64,000 nt of DNA from Torreya grandis (lineage: Eukaryota > Streptophyta > Pinopsida > Cupressales > Taxaceae). Position 1 is the first letter of the stretch. Each line of letters opens with the position of its first letter. The stretch spans positions 8,488,001 to 8,552,000 of the forward strand of contig JARHVA010000006.1 of assembly GCA_037957365.1 (NCBI GenBank). Direction: 5' to 3'. Of the stretch, positions 12,900 to 24,716 are shown piece by piece. Both the position numbers and the translations under genes were made by a program. The notes under the pieces are model-generated. The model did no database searches. It had not been told where the DNA came from and saw only the letters and a list, made by a program, of their open reading frames with translations.

Positions 12900-13900
12900 G
12901 GCAAGTTCATCATTGGTGGTCTCCTGAGCTATGTTTAAGGAAGATTGAATACCCCCATCTAATGGCTCCTAAAATAGGGTTTCACCACTAGAATGGCCTT
13001 TCTCTTTACTATTTCCCTGGTCCAAAAGTGCCTCAAAGAGGTTTTCACTTTGGGACCACAATGTTTTATTTATTTGTTTTTGGCTAAGGATGTTCATCCA
13101 TTCTCCAAAATAGGCTTTAGGATCCAGTTTGATTGAGAACCCATGTTTGTGGTCTCCCAACAGAATATTGTCCCTAAGGCCTAGAAAATCATAAAAGGCC
13201 TCATCATTTTGGAACTCGCAAACTAACACATTTGATTCTTATTGGTCATAGTATATTAGTTGAATATAATATAATGGAAGTGGGTTATGGCGAATAACTG
13301 GTTGAAGGGTAAAAATGACATTAGTGTCAAACAAATTGGTATTGGCTAGGTCATAAAAAAGGCTATGATCAGAGTTTGTTTCACTTTCAACATCATCATC
13401 ACTATTCATTGGTGTTGGAACATGAATAAGGTATGTGGGGTCACACCCAAGTAGTTTAAATTTAAGTCCATAGGTTCTTTTGTACCAAATGGCAAAAATT
13501 GGCTTAAGCGATCCTTATTGATTTAGCTAAAGGCCTCTTCCTTCAGAGGCATGCCTTTCCATAATTTTATTTAAAATGGGATACTTGGAATTGATATAAA
13601 AATCATCTATTTTATCATTATACAACCAAGATTCATCATCTGCAAGTGGGTCTTGTTCTTTCCTAGAGGTTGGTATGAAAATGATGAGTGTTGAGCTATG
13701 CAGTTTGGCTTTGCCCTTTCTTTTCCATTCTATGCAAGGTGGTTTGGATTTTGGTCTTCCAAAGGACTTGGGGTTCTGTGGAAGCTTAGAAATTTGAAAT
13801 GTATGATGGGTCAAATATTCTCCTGGACCATTAGCAAAGATATTATAATGATTAGATATTTCAGGAGGTAGCATGTGGGAAAGTGGATCAAGGGCATTAG
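12900..13900 (-). pseudogene. Linker between gypsy protease and RT, unrecognised
   Basis: Two open stretches (13874-13527 and 13229-12969) lie in the expected order between protease and RT. The first contains GRPKSKPPCIEWKRKGKAK and an acidic tract (DPLADDESW). The second contains FQNDEAFYDFLGL and FGEWMNILS. I recognise no domain. Tat elements usually have long, poorly conserved sequence here, so I take this as part of the polyprotein. Low complexity and stops prevent a firmer call. Confidence 0.5.
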
Positions 13901-14039
13901 GATCAATGTAGTTGGCCTCTGGTAAATCAACAAGTATTTCTTTCCCCTTGTCCTTCTTGACAACCAGATTTAAGCCAAAATAGTAGTTATAGCTTTGTTA
14001 TTCAGCCTCTAAATGTTTGTATGGCTACAAATCTCCATG

Positions 14040-14380
14040 AATAGTAACTTCCATACCTAAATGGGGGAACTTGATACAATAGTGCAATGTTGATTAGATT
14101 GCATGAATCTCATGTATCCAAGGTCTTCCCAAAAGCATATTATATGACATTTTGAGGTCTAACACATGGCATAGTGTATCATGGGTTAAGGGCCCAATGA
14201 AAATTGGTAAGCTTATAGTGCCCTATGATTCCCACTCTTCATTATCATAGGCCTTGATTGTTATTTTTTGTAGCTACAAGTCAACTATCATGTACCCAAG
14301 AAGCTTGATGAGATTTAGAGACACAACATTTAGACCTTATCCATTATCTATGAGGGCATGTTTCACTTTATGCCACATTA
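14040..14380 (-). pseudogene. Gypsy aspartic protease (broken)
   Basis: The protease would cut the gag-pol polyprotein. The active-site triad appears as DNG at 14340-14348, followed by a stop where S or A is usual, then GLNVVSLNLIKLLGY. Downstream come MSYNMLLGRPWIHEM and CIKFPHLGMEVTIHGD, the ILLGRPWIHEM block typical of Tat-lineage proteases. The stop right after the catalytic triad shows it is dead. Confidence 0.82.
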
Positions 14381-15245
14381 TGAAAACTTGTATAGATAAT
14401 GTATTATTATGTAGTGGGCCAAAGGATGACATATTGCTTTGGTCAAAGGTTAATTATTAACCTGGAGATAGATGTCCAACCAAAGCTTGAAATTTATCTA
14501 GAGATATGTCATTTGGAACTTGGGATTGGCTAAGGAACTTTGTTAAGATGTTCTTTTGGATTGTAGATCTATGCAACAAATCTAAAATGGAGATTTGTGC
14601 AAGCATATTCTATAATTATCACATAATATTGAATGTCTTTTCTTGGAAAATAGGAAATAGATTATTCCTAGCCAGAATAGTTGGTTGGATGGGTGGAGTG
14701 GAAGATGGATGTGGGCTTGGAATGGTAATCTTCAACCACCAAGTTGTGATTACATAATTTGGATTAGATATAGGACCATTTTTTCTAATAAATTAAGGTG
14801 GAGGGGGACCATATAGGATAAGTTTTGATTGTCGATGTGCTTGTGTATGGTCACAGGCTAACGATGAGTTATCGATATAAGGTCTAGAAGTGGGAATCCC
14901 TACTTGCTGGTATGCTTGTATACGGTCCCAGGTCAAGGAAGGATCACTGACATGGGTTGGTAGATTGGGAATGATTAGCAATGATCTTGTTTAATTAGTA
15001 CTTGGTCTTGGATTAATGGATATGGTGTTAATGTGACCTCCTATAATATAACCTACAACCTTGTTGTAGTCATGTGCAACTGCATGGTAGGTTTATTGGT
15101 TGCTAACATAATTTTGGCCTTGGTTCCATCTATTCATTTGATATTGTTGGTTCTACTTTTGATTTTATTGGTTTTGTTAGTTCTGGTTTGGCTATTGATA
15201 ATATTTTTGTTATTGTCTTGGCCATTATTGTTGTTGATTGTTATG

Positions 15246-17400
15246 TTATGGAAAGGGGTTTTGATAAATGCCAAGGTTATGATTGGATGTGGAAGATCCA
15301 TGATCCAATGTTATCTCTCTATTTTCCAACATATTCTTGATCAAATTTTTAATTTTCACACAATGATGAAAATTATGTCTACTGACCCAATGATACTTGT
15401 AGAATTCATTTTGCCTGTACCAGTCTAGATAGTCAATCCCCTTAGGAGAGTGTTTTGGAATATGCAAGTTAATCAGATTAGTTATGGTGAGATTGTAAAA
15501 TAAAAATTCAATTATTTCTCCAAGGTCACTAAAGACCTAATGAGTAGGCACAATTCTCCTTGGAGGAGGGGATTACAAAGGAATAGGTTACATTTGTTGT
15601 GTTGGTCTAGGTTTTTATGCTTATTGTGTTCGCTAAATGGGTTAAGAGTAATTTACATATGTAGTGTAGGCTGAGAAGATAGTGTTTTCACCATTTGAAC
15701 ATGTCGTGACTCTGTTAATCCATTCCCCATAACATTCTTGTTGTGATTGAACTATTTGGGTTTGTCATAGTTATTGGCCTGTACCGGTTGTGATGCTTAT
15801 GCTTGGACTTGGTTCTAATTTTACCTATTATTTTGGTTTTAATTCTAACTCAAATTTGATGAGGTAATTTTAATGATACCTTTATTAACAAGGGTTCTTT
15901 TTTTCAAAAAACCCTTTTTAATGATTTCCTTAAAGGTATGCACACACTGTAGCTCCAAATGATAATATATCTCGTTGGGTAAATTTATGGTGAACATAAC
16001 GACTAGTTTCTTATTTGGTAGACTATGTGTGAATCAGCTTACAAGGGCTCTCCATCATTAAAAATAACTTGTGAACCTTTATCTAACCTTCTATTTGGCT
16101 TGCGTCAAATCTACCAATGAAATCTCATGTTTGATATTTTAGAAATGTTGCACAAATTTATTAGAAAGATCGTCAAAATTAGATACTGAATTCTTGGGCA
16201 ATTTCAAAAACCATTCCAATGCTTTTCCTGCTAATCTTATAGGAAAAAATAGTAAAAGGTATATGTCGTTATAGGCCACTGGTTGGCATGTAACAAAGAA
16301 TTCCATCAAATAGGCCTTAGGGTCACCTTTTCCCTTATATTTGTCAAACTTTGGTAGTTCGTACATTGGAGGAAATGGTATTTGTAATTACTCCATGTTA
16401 AAGGGGTAAGAACACATGTCTTCCAACTTAAACTTCTTGATCTATTTTCCATCTTGGATGAGGGTAATTACATCATTCATTTATTATAGTTTTTGGGCTA
16501 GGAAACTAGTGGGAACTTTGGTTTGAGGTGGAGGTTGGGCAGTCAAAATTGGATTACTTTGATCGAGGTATAGTGGAGGAATTTTTTGGGGAATGTTGGC
16601 TTGGTTCATAAATGGACTAGGAATGTTCATACATTTATTAGGGTGTGATTGTTGAAATTGCACATGTTAGGGTATGATATTCTGGTTAGGATTGGGTATA
16701 TAGGCCTGGCTTTGGGGAAACTATGGTTGAGATGGAGGGATATGGCTATACTATGCCTATTGAGGTTGAATAGGTACATATTTTTGACTAGTCAAACCTT
16801 ATTGATTAAGGGGAGCTCATGAATCAAGGCCTTGTCTTTGAACTTGTGGCACATGTTACACAAAAGGTAATTATTACCTAATTGGTACTTATGGAACATT
16901 AGAACTTCTTAGTTGTGTGAATCCCTATTAGGATGTAGACACATGTTGGATATTTAGCATTTGTCACTAACTAATAATCATACACTATTTTTTAGACATC
17001 ATTTAGTTTTGCATTAGCATGTTTGTCTATGATTGAAGAGGTATGTTCATCACTACTTGGTGAGGTAGAACATTGGTTTCCCCCTATTGAGGTGACAAGA
17101 TGTTTTACCTCTATTGCATGGGTAGATTGGATTGTGATTATTATTGTGGAATGTTAATTATCATGTATTGTGGTGGAGTAACATTCATCACATTTTTTTG
17201 AGGCATGACACTGGTCATTGCTCGACTACTTAATCCTTGAGGTTGGGTGCTTGAAGAAGCACCTAGTTGAGGATTATAGGTAGTTGGTTGAGGTTGGGAG
17301 GTATGAATTCCTTCCCCTTTCATGTGTGAACCACTCATGGTGTTGACTAAAGGCACATTTTATTGTTGACTAGATTTTTTTACATTTACACCACTTTGAT
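15246..17400 (-). pseudogene. Gypsy gag (broken), Q/N-rich
   Basis: Gag forms the virus-like particle. The retrotransposon gag domain is clear at 16366-16139: ELPKFDKYKGKGDPKAYL, ACQ-like FVTCQPVAYND, then AGKALEWFLKLPKNSV. A degenerate zinc-knuckle motif follows near 15400 (EFYKYHWVSRHNFHHC, with tyrosine where the first cysteine is usual). Between 15130 and 15260 the minus strand is a Q/N-rich tract broken by TAA. Upstream (17356-17141) is Q/P-rich sequence (MPLVNTMSGS, TSQPQPTTYNPQ), probably the N-terminal part. The start codon is not identifiable. Confidence 0.75.
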
Positions 17401-17899
17401 CAAGATTGGACATTGCTTGCACATTATCCACTATGTTTGGCTCACTATTCTATGTAGAAGTAGAATATATTTCTTTGATAGTTGGGTTATTGAGCATGTT
17501 TTCTACTAAAGTGATTTGTGAAAATGGGTCTATACCCTAATTATCTTATCCTGTCAACTCGATTAAAACTCCTATTGAAGGAGCTAGTTGAATAAGAGGA
17601 GCATTTGACATAGTCATATTGTTAAAATCATGCGCTAGGTTAAGGTATGTCTGGTATGCTATCTACATCTGTATGAAGTGGTCCTTTATGAGACCCTTTA
17701 TTGTGATAAAAATATGAGAGTCCTGATATGACATTGACACTAATCATAATGTCAAGTTTTCCAAGTGGACACTATGGCATAAAATTTGGAGCATTAATGA
17801 GTGAAGTGATGGATGAAAGCATGGGAGAGTAAATGTGAGCAAGCCTTTAAGGTTATTTAATGTTGGAAGGTCCTCATTTTGTAACTTTATCACTTTAAA

Positions 17900-20390
17900 A
17901 TTTTGAATTTATATAATTTACAAGGCTTAGAAAAACATTTTCAAACTACAAAAGAGTGTGTTTATCAAATTGTAGTGATAAAATCAAAGCTATAAAGTGA
18001 GGCAAACATTGTGAAAAAAGAAAAAGAGTGGAATTGTGACTATGGAAACACTTTGGAGAGAGATTTAGGTTGTACCTTATAGGTGTGAACATCTACCATT
18101 AAAGGAAGATAAAGCAAGAAGGCTGAGGAAGTTTAAGGCAAGAAACATGTATTCATTCAAGAGAATCATATGGCTATGTGTAAACCTTTGGGCAACCTAG
18201 GGGGTGATGCAACTAAAATAGAAGGCCAAAAGAATCAAGTCTTTTCCAATAATTCATGAAGAGGAAGAGTATGAAGGTGTAGGAGGGTGTTCTATTTTTA
18301 TCTGAGATGAATTTCCTAGTGAATTTGGCATGCAAGAAGAAAACTTGACACAATAAATGGAAGAGACATACATTAGAAAGGAACCATCAATGGCACACAA
18401 GGGTAAAAATAAGTCTACAACACCTCCACCCTATATTTTAATTAAATAAATGCAATACCTAAATTCATTTTTGTGTAGTACAAATTGAAATTCTAATGTT
18501 TCTTCATACCAAATGCTCAACTACAATCACCATCAACCCATGAATGAGGGAGAGTTATAGCATGACTACACATTTGAGTGCTAAAAAACTAAGAACAAGG
18601 TCACTTATTACCTCATGGTATTCAATCAAGTAAACGATGTTGAAGTGTTACAAAATTTTAACCTTCCTTATTTTGGGAACCCCATGGAGGTGGCGATATT
18701 TCTAGTCTCGCACATCTATAAGGACTATTTTTGCTTTGTAGGTTGCATGATGTAAATCACTACTGAATAGATCAAAAAGGTAATAGGGTTACAATGTTTG
18801 GATGATAACCTTAATGTGGACCTAGAGGAACAAGAGGAAATTGAGATGGTAGTGGTAGTGCTGAAGTACAAAAAGGAGGGCCACACCATGTACATTTCTA
18901 GCCCCTAAGATCCTTCTATTCAGGTAGTTATGTATTTGGATATGACCAATCTTGAGGGTAGGGAAAGATGGAAATAGGTTGACATTGTGCACCTCTATGT
19001 GGAAAGTTATATGTCCTAAGTTAAAAAGTAAAATTACACCCAAAACTTCACTGAAAATATTGAGGCAGATTCTAAGAAAGCCTTCCACTTGCCAAATCAT
19101 ATGTTTCTTTGGGGTACAATTATGATTTTATTAGTGTTTGATGAGATTGGTGTTCCATAATAAATCAGTAAGGAATTGAAGTAGGTTTACCCACCCGATA
19201 AATTTAAATACTCAATCCAAGAATTGATCTATAAATTTTAATACTTGAATATGATCTGAATAAGGGAAAGGGCTTGCTGAGGAATCTACGCAACCACAAG
19301 GATAAGAGTGATAACCATCTCATTAGTGGCTATCTCCAATAAAACATCCCTAAATAATAATTGTATATGTATGAGTATTTCTCCAAGGAAGACTCCTCCA
19401 ATTAAACTTGATGTGAATTCTCATTTTACATAGATCTTCTTGAGTCATTTTGGGTGGATCCCCAATAGTGTTCACTAGCTTAAGCAGGCAAGACCCTAAC
19501 TAAGTTGGCTCTCACATTCACTAGGAAAAATGTTATAGATTTATATGATGTTGTCCAGTTACAAAAAAATCACCAAGAGGTCATTTCCATGTACTGACAT
19601 GAATGTAATGAAAGGTTGGGGCTTGAATAGGAACTAGAAGAACTCAAGTTCCAATAGGAAGAAATGACATCTCGAGTGAGGATTCTAAAACTCTATAAGA
19701 TAATTTTGAAAAATGAGTCAAAACGTATTGATGGGATCCCTCTTATAAGTTAAGACATTTATAATTTGGAGACCCTGGTAGATATTTTACTAAAAAATAC
19801 AAAGATTAGGTGAATCCCTAGAAAGAACAAACTTGGGCTACAGAGCAATTTGTTGAGTCCATCAAAGTATGTAAGAGATTTCTATCCAAGTTTAATTTCA
19901 TACCTCTAATCATTGATTAGATTTTTGTCAAATTGGTAAGACCCACTAAAATTTTAGAAGCTAGCTTCAATTAGAGGAACACTAATGCAAAAAAATGGTT
20001 GAGAATATTCTAACAATAAAAGATAGGGCATAACATGCAAAATCATTCCAAGATGTAGAGGAACTAGAAAATAATATTAATACTCATTTCTAAGAGATTA
20101 AAAGTATTTTTTCAACGCTCTAAGGATAAGTTTTGATAAAATTTAGGTTGCTTGAGGATGTCCACAAGGATGTCAATGCTAACTTGAAATTTTAGTGACT
20201 CAAACGGGTAACTTTCTTGAACAACCTGAAGAAAATAAATGACTAAATGATAAGGTTGACCAAATTACCTCCATCCTATATTCTTCCCTCAACCATTGCG
20301 ATGAATTCAAGTACCAAATTGAGAAAACATGACCTAAATTTTTAGAATCAACAGGACTTGAGGATGGTGCATAGTCTAGGATAGACTATT
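17900..20390 (+). pseudogene. Decayed plus-strand ORF with coiled coil, unknown family
   Basis: Despite many stops, a plus-strand reading gives coherent protein text: FVGCMM near 18740, LEEQEEIEMVVVVLKYKKEG near 18830, YLDMTNLEGRERWK near 18950, NYTQNFTENIEADSKKAFHL near 19035, and an acidic coiled-coil part near 19620-19670. Stops fall mostly where Q fits (for example TAG in ATTGE*EL-type positions and TAA after SP). I do not recognise the family. It is antisense to the gag-pol on its left and runs into a possible polypurine tract and LTR at 20393-20405. It may be an extra ORF of an LTR element or a separate insertion. Confidence 0.45.
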
Positions 20391-20392
20391 AG

Positions 20393-20960
20393 ATTAGTTT
20401 GGGGTGATGCTAGACCCCAAATTTTATATTGATTTATTCTAAGTATTTTTGTATACGGTATGAAAGATAAAAGTGTGTAAGTAAGCCAAGGCATGAGAGA
20501 GACATGATGTAGAAGGCCTTGGCATAGGAGAAGTAAGTCATGAGGAATAAGGATCTAGAAAACATGGAGGAACCAAGGACGTAAGACTTGGGCAATAACG
20601 TATAACTTGGACAAGGGCAAAAAAAGCAAAGATGGTTAGGAAGTGGTTCCATAAGCATGAAAGGAAAATATTCAAGCACGAGTATAGCACTAGTCCATGA
20701 GAAGATAGGATTATGATAATGATTATCTAACATAGAGAGGGTATATAGGGGTAGTTAGGCCCGAATCAATAACAATTCATTACAACAAATTCCCATGACT
20801 CATTATTGTAAATTGTCATTGATAAGTTATAACTTTCATGATAATATTATAATAAAATGATTAGGGTAAAACCATGTATAAATACTCCTTAGTTTTACTT
20901 AGAAGATTTTTTATTGTAATAGTAATCTTGTAATTGTAATATTGAGTTTAGTAATATCCC
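20393..20960 (+). repeat. Possible polypurine tract and start of a plus-strand LTR
   Basis: The sequence agtttgggg at about 20396-20404 is followed by tgatgctagacccc, which fits a polypurine tract next to an LTR starting with TG. A TATA-like box (tataaata) lies at about 20876-20883, followed by a T-rich stretch. No partner LTR is present in the window, so the 3' edge and the identity are unproven. Confidence 0.35.
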
Positions 20961-22621
20961 TGATGTGTATTGTGACATGTGTATGGTGATCCTTGATATG
21001 TAATGGAATAGAATACTTATGTTTTTAAAATACATTTTGTAATCTTGTTATGGAAACAATTGTACCACTAAATACTCTTTTTCTCAATTTGTGCATATAT
21101 TCTTTTGTGATGAATAGCTTAAGAATGGAATGATTTAATTGTTAGGACTAACTATACTATGATGTTTAAAGTTATCACTATGTGCCTATTCAATCACCCT
21201 AGTGTAGTTAGATCAATGCATACACCATTGTGTAATATAAATGATGATAATCATTCTTAAGTTACATGTTTTAGGTGAACATTTGAGATCATTTCTCATG
21301 TGATATACAAATGCACTAGTTTATTTGACTTATTATTCTCTTTAGGCACGTGACTAGAATAAGTCATGCTAAACTAAAGGAAAAGACCCAAACATGATTA
21401 CATTTTTGTACCAAAGAATGACTTAGATAAGTTTGCATTTATACTTGTATTCACATGAATTTTCACACACACACACATAAATGAGATAATTGTGTGCATT
21501 TTTTATCCCTATTAAGATTATTTTAATGTAGGCAACACTCATCTATTCAGTTAGGAATGATTTGGGCTAGTTCAACCCAAATTTCTAACCCTTTTATCTA
21601 GGTCATCTTATGGTCAAAAAACATAATTAGGGTTTGAACAAAATAAAATGAAAACATACATCATTGCACAGAACCAAAGGCATGCACACATAAGAACCAT
21701 TTGTAGGTGTATGTTTAACTTAGTCTCAGGAATTATGGACCTCCATAATGCACATGGACACTTTTTATAAACTCTATATAGTGTTGGATACTTTAAAGGT
21801 CAGATTTTTTTGGTATTGTCCATAGAGGTCCTCAACCTATGATTTAGGTTTGAGAAGTTGATGAAGTAGTTACAAAACATTTCCAGGTATAAAAACACCT
21901 TTTGTGAGTGACAGATAGTTATAATTATCTAAGTACATCATATCCCTATTGAATTTTTAATTTTAATTTTAAATAATTCAACATATATTTATCCATTCCA
22001 ATTAAAATTAATATATTTATTTTTATGTTTGTTATATCTAAATTAGAGCATTTTTTTTTAATATCTCTTAGCTGTAAAATAAACAAAAAAATAAAACAAA
22101 TTTGCTATCAAATGAATTTCATTATATTTTTATAAATAATATTCTCTCTCTTATTATGAGTAATGCATATACCTCTCTTTCTAATGATATTATCCAAATG
22201 TAAAGAGAACAACTTGTATTGTAATCACACACACTCATCACATCTAAGTGAGAAGTTAACCAGGTTAGGACATAAAAACATATGTAATATAAGAATCAAA
22301 TCCATTTGATATCAATCATAATTCAATTGTATAATAATAAATAATGAATTCTAATGAACTAATAATTCATTAGTTCCATAATTATTCATAATAAATTATA
22401 AATTAACTTTTGTAAGTAAATTTGTATCAATCAATGCCAAATCTATGTGGTATGGATTGTCACTTATTACAATGGAAAATAATAAATAGTTTGACTATAA
22501 AATTTGGATTTCATAGTGAACCATCACTTAGGGTAAAAGATGATTTTTTTTCTAATCATGCCCTTTTTTATAGCTTGAAATGATATTTAGAAGACATTTG
22601 ACCCCAAGGATGTCTTACATT
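20961..22621. other. AT-rich DNA, no gene seen
   Basis: I see no coding signal on either strand. Position 21526-21538 holds atgtaggcaacac, part of the motif shared with 141-156 and 29845-29860. A short (AC)n lies near 21464-21476. The stretch ends at the TSD of the next element. Confidence 0.5.
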
Positions 22622-22626
22622 AAATG
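22622..22626. repeat. TSD AAATG, left copy
   Basis: AAATG directly precedes the 5' LTR and is repeated exactly at 31239-31243 directly after the 3' LTR. Confidence 0.85.
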
Positions 22627-23408
22627 TGTATGCACTAAAATCCACTCACCCCGCTAATTATGCTAATTTAAACCTATAACTACAATTCCTAGCTAATTTA
22701 ACTAATATCCCATTGTCCCACATCCCATTTACTACATCCTACAAATCTAACCCATCCCATGACCAATTAATCCCTTTTTTAATCCCCTAACAAAATCTAT
22801 TTACCCACTAACCTACTCCCTAAGCCACTTGCCAATTTAAAAATACAAAATATTCTACCTACCCATCTATTACCCTATTCCTAGTTATTTTTAAACCCCT
22901 AAACCCTAATATGAGATTTATAGAATTGGAGGATTTTATAAATCTCCTCCATTTTAGCCCCCTTTCTCTATAATTTTCTATTCTAGAGATTTTCATGGAA
23001 TTAAAAATTCCATGTAAAATCCATAGCCATTTATTTCAATGGCTCAAAATTAAATTTGAGCCATTGATTTCTCCCTCCATTCCTATATAACCAAGCTCAC
23101 TCCCTCCATGAAACTAGCTTGAAAACTTGGAAATCTATCAACTTTTTGCCATTATCTTGCATCCATATAGCCTCCTTGCATCTATTGGAAGCCATTATCA
23201 ATTATTAGGCAAGCAATCCAATATCTTAAATTTGGCATCTAAAATCTATTTGACAATATTGGAGAGGATATTTAAAGAGGTAAAGTGATGGTAAGAGTCC
23301 CTCTAACATTTTGATTATCTTTTTTATCCCATCCTATTGGTGTGTTTAGATTTTAGGTTTTTATTGCTAAATATAGTAATAGGAGTTGAATCTAAAATTT
23401 AGGCTACA
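22627..23408 (+). repeat. 5' LTR of the deleted gypsy element
   Basis: The LTR starts TGTATGCACTAA and ends GGCTACA, and aligns along its length with 30450-31238. It has a TATA box at 23084-23090 (TATATAA). Just upstream are two palindromes: catggaatt/aattccatg (22994-23014) and a 13-base pair of arms starting TCAATGG (23036-23048 with 23055-23067). Confidence 0.9.
22994..23090 (+). promoter_or_regulatory. LTR promoter: two palindromes and TATA box
   Basis: Two hairpin-forming palindromes (arms of 9 and 13 bases, loops of 3 and 6) precede TATATAA at 23084-23090. The same arrangement occurs in the 3' LTR (30826-30846, 30868-30899, TATA 30916-30922), where one arm of the second palindrome has a single change. 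This is a core promoter by position; the role of the palindromes is inference. Confidence 0.6.
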
Positions 23409-23460
23409 TTAATCCATGGCTCTTTTATAAATTTGCACAATTTTTGATCTTGATCTTCCC

Positions 23461-24716
23461 TTGTACCACAACATCTATAGGTACCTCCATGATAACATCT
23501 TAACACCCAATCATAATCACCACCAACAAAAAGCCTTCATCCACCAAACTTCTTGTTACACTATCCTCAGTATCATGCTCTATCACATAGGCTATGATGA
23601 CACTTTGTTAATATGCCTAGCCTCAAAAGAGGCCTCTCACATGATCAAGGATGTCCATGATGGTATTTTTGGTAGTCACATTAGTGAAATGGCCCTGGCC
23701 AAGAAATTAACTTAGATTGGATATTATTGGCCCACTATGGAACATGACTCCTACTAGTATGTGAGGAAATGTGTAGCTTGTCAAAAACATGGGAATTTTA
23801 TTCATGTACTCATATAATAACTATAACCCATAATGAATCCATGTCCATTCTCCATATGGGTAATTGATTTGATTGGCAAGATAAATTCTACATCTTTATA
23901 TGGTCACAAGTTTATCATCACAACAACAAAGTATTTCATTAAATGGGTAAAAGTAATGCCATTTACCTATACTACAGGCCTCCAAATTTCTAAATTCATC
24001 TTTAATCAGGTTATTTACCATTTTGACATCCCAACCAACATCATCTCTGATAATGGCAAGTCATTCAAAATAAATAAGTCAAGGCCTTGTGCCAATGATA
24101 TCATATCAAGTAGCATTTTTATTCTCCATACTACCCCCAAGGAAATGAATAGATTGAAGCAACAAATAAGACCCTCATCAAAATTATTAAGAAAATAATT
24201 AATCAGACAGGTAGGAATTGGCACCTACAATTATATCCAACTCTTTGGTCTTATCACACAAGTATCCAAACACCTACTGGGGCCACTCCCTATGCCTTAG
24301 TATATGGGAAAGAAGTAATACTGAATATGGAAGTAGAGTTCCCCTCCCTATGCATCTTATTAAGGGGCATTATCACTAATCATAATTGTAGAAAAAAATG
24401 CCTATAAGAATTGGAGATTCTAAATGAGAAATGTCATAAAGCCCTTAATCACTTATGGGCATATCAGAATAGACTAAAAGGCTAATATTAAAAGATCTAG
24501 TCCCAAGAATTTGAGAACAATGATCTAGTCTTGAAATAAAATTAGAAAAAAACTAATGTTGACAAGGACAAGAAGGGTAAATTTGAAACTAATTGGCTCG
24601 AGTCTTATATAATAGTTGCTAAGTTTGGATCTGGAGCCTATAGATTAGCCACACTTGATGGTGAGGATCTTGATGACCCAATGAATGTAATGCATCTAAA
24701 ACACTTTTACACTTGA
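23461..24716 (+). pseudogene. Gypsy integrase directly behind the 5' LTR (broken)
   Basis: The reading starts in the region before the zinc-binding domain (YDDTLLICL). It then shows the HHCC residues (DVHDGIFGSH and KCVACQKHG), the core (WVIDLIGKI, IISDNGKSFK) and the C-terminal part (KGKFETNWL, GSGAYRLATLDGEDLDDPM), ending HLKHFYT at 24716. A frameshift near 24120 moves the E-containing segment (IEATNKT) to another frame, and many stops interrupt the rest. It is the same family as 9387-10720 by its shared C-terminal text. Its place about 50 bases from the LTR shows that all upstream coding sequence was deleted. Confidence 0.88.

Larger units (their letters stand above)
9148..17700 (-). mobile_element. 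Tat-lineage Ty3/gypsy retrotransposon, decayed internal region
   Basis: On the minus strand, from high to low coordinates, are gag (about 17.4-15.2 kb), protease (about 14.4-14.0), a long linker (about 13.9-12.9), RT (about 12.4-11.8), RNase H (11.65-11.4), a second RNase H (11.17-10.9) and integrase (about 10.7-9.39). Two RNase H domains and no chromodomain are the mark of the Tat (Ogre-like) lineage. All domains are broken by many stops. The LINE lies only about 240 bases beyond the integrase end, so I infer it inserted into this element's 3' region. No LTR pair could be matched. Confidence 0.85.

Noticed and set aside
15033..15428. 131-codon leucine-rich frame resembling a membrane protein
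   Set aside because: It is the opposite strand of the Q/N-rich gag tract; antisense of Gln and Asn codons reads as Leu, Val and Ile.
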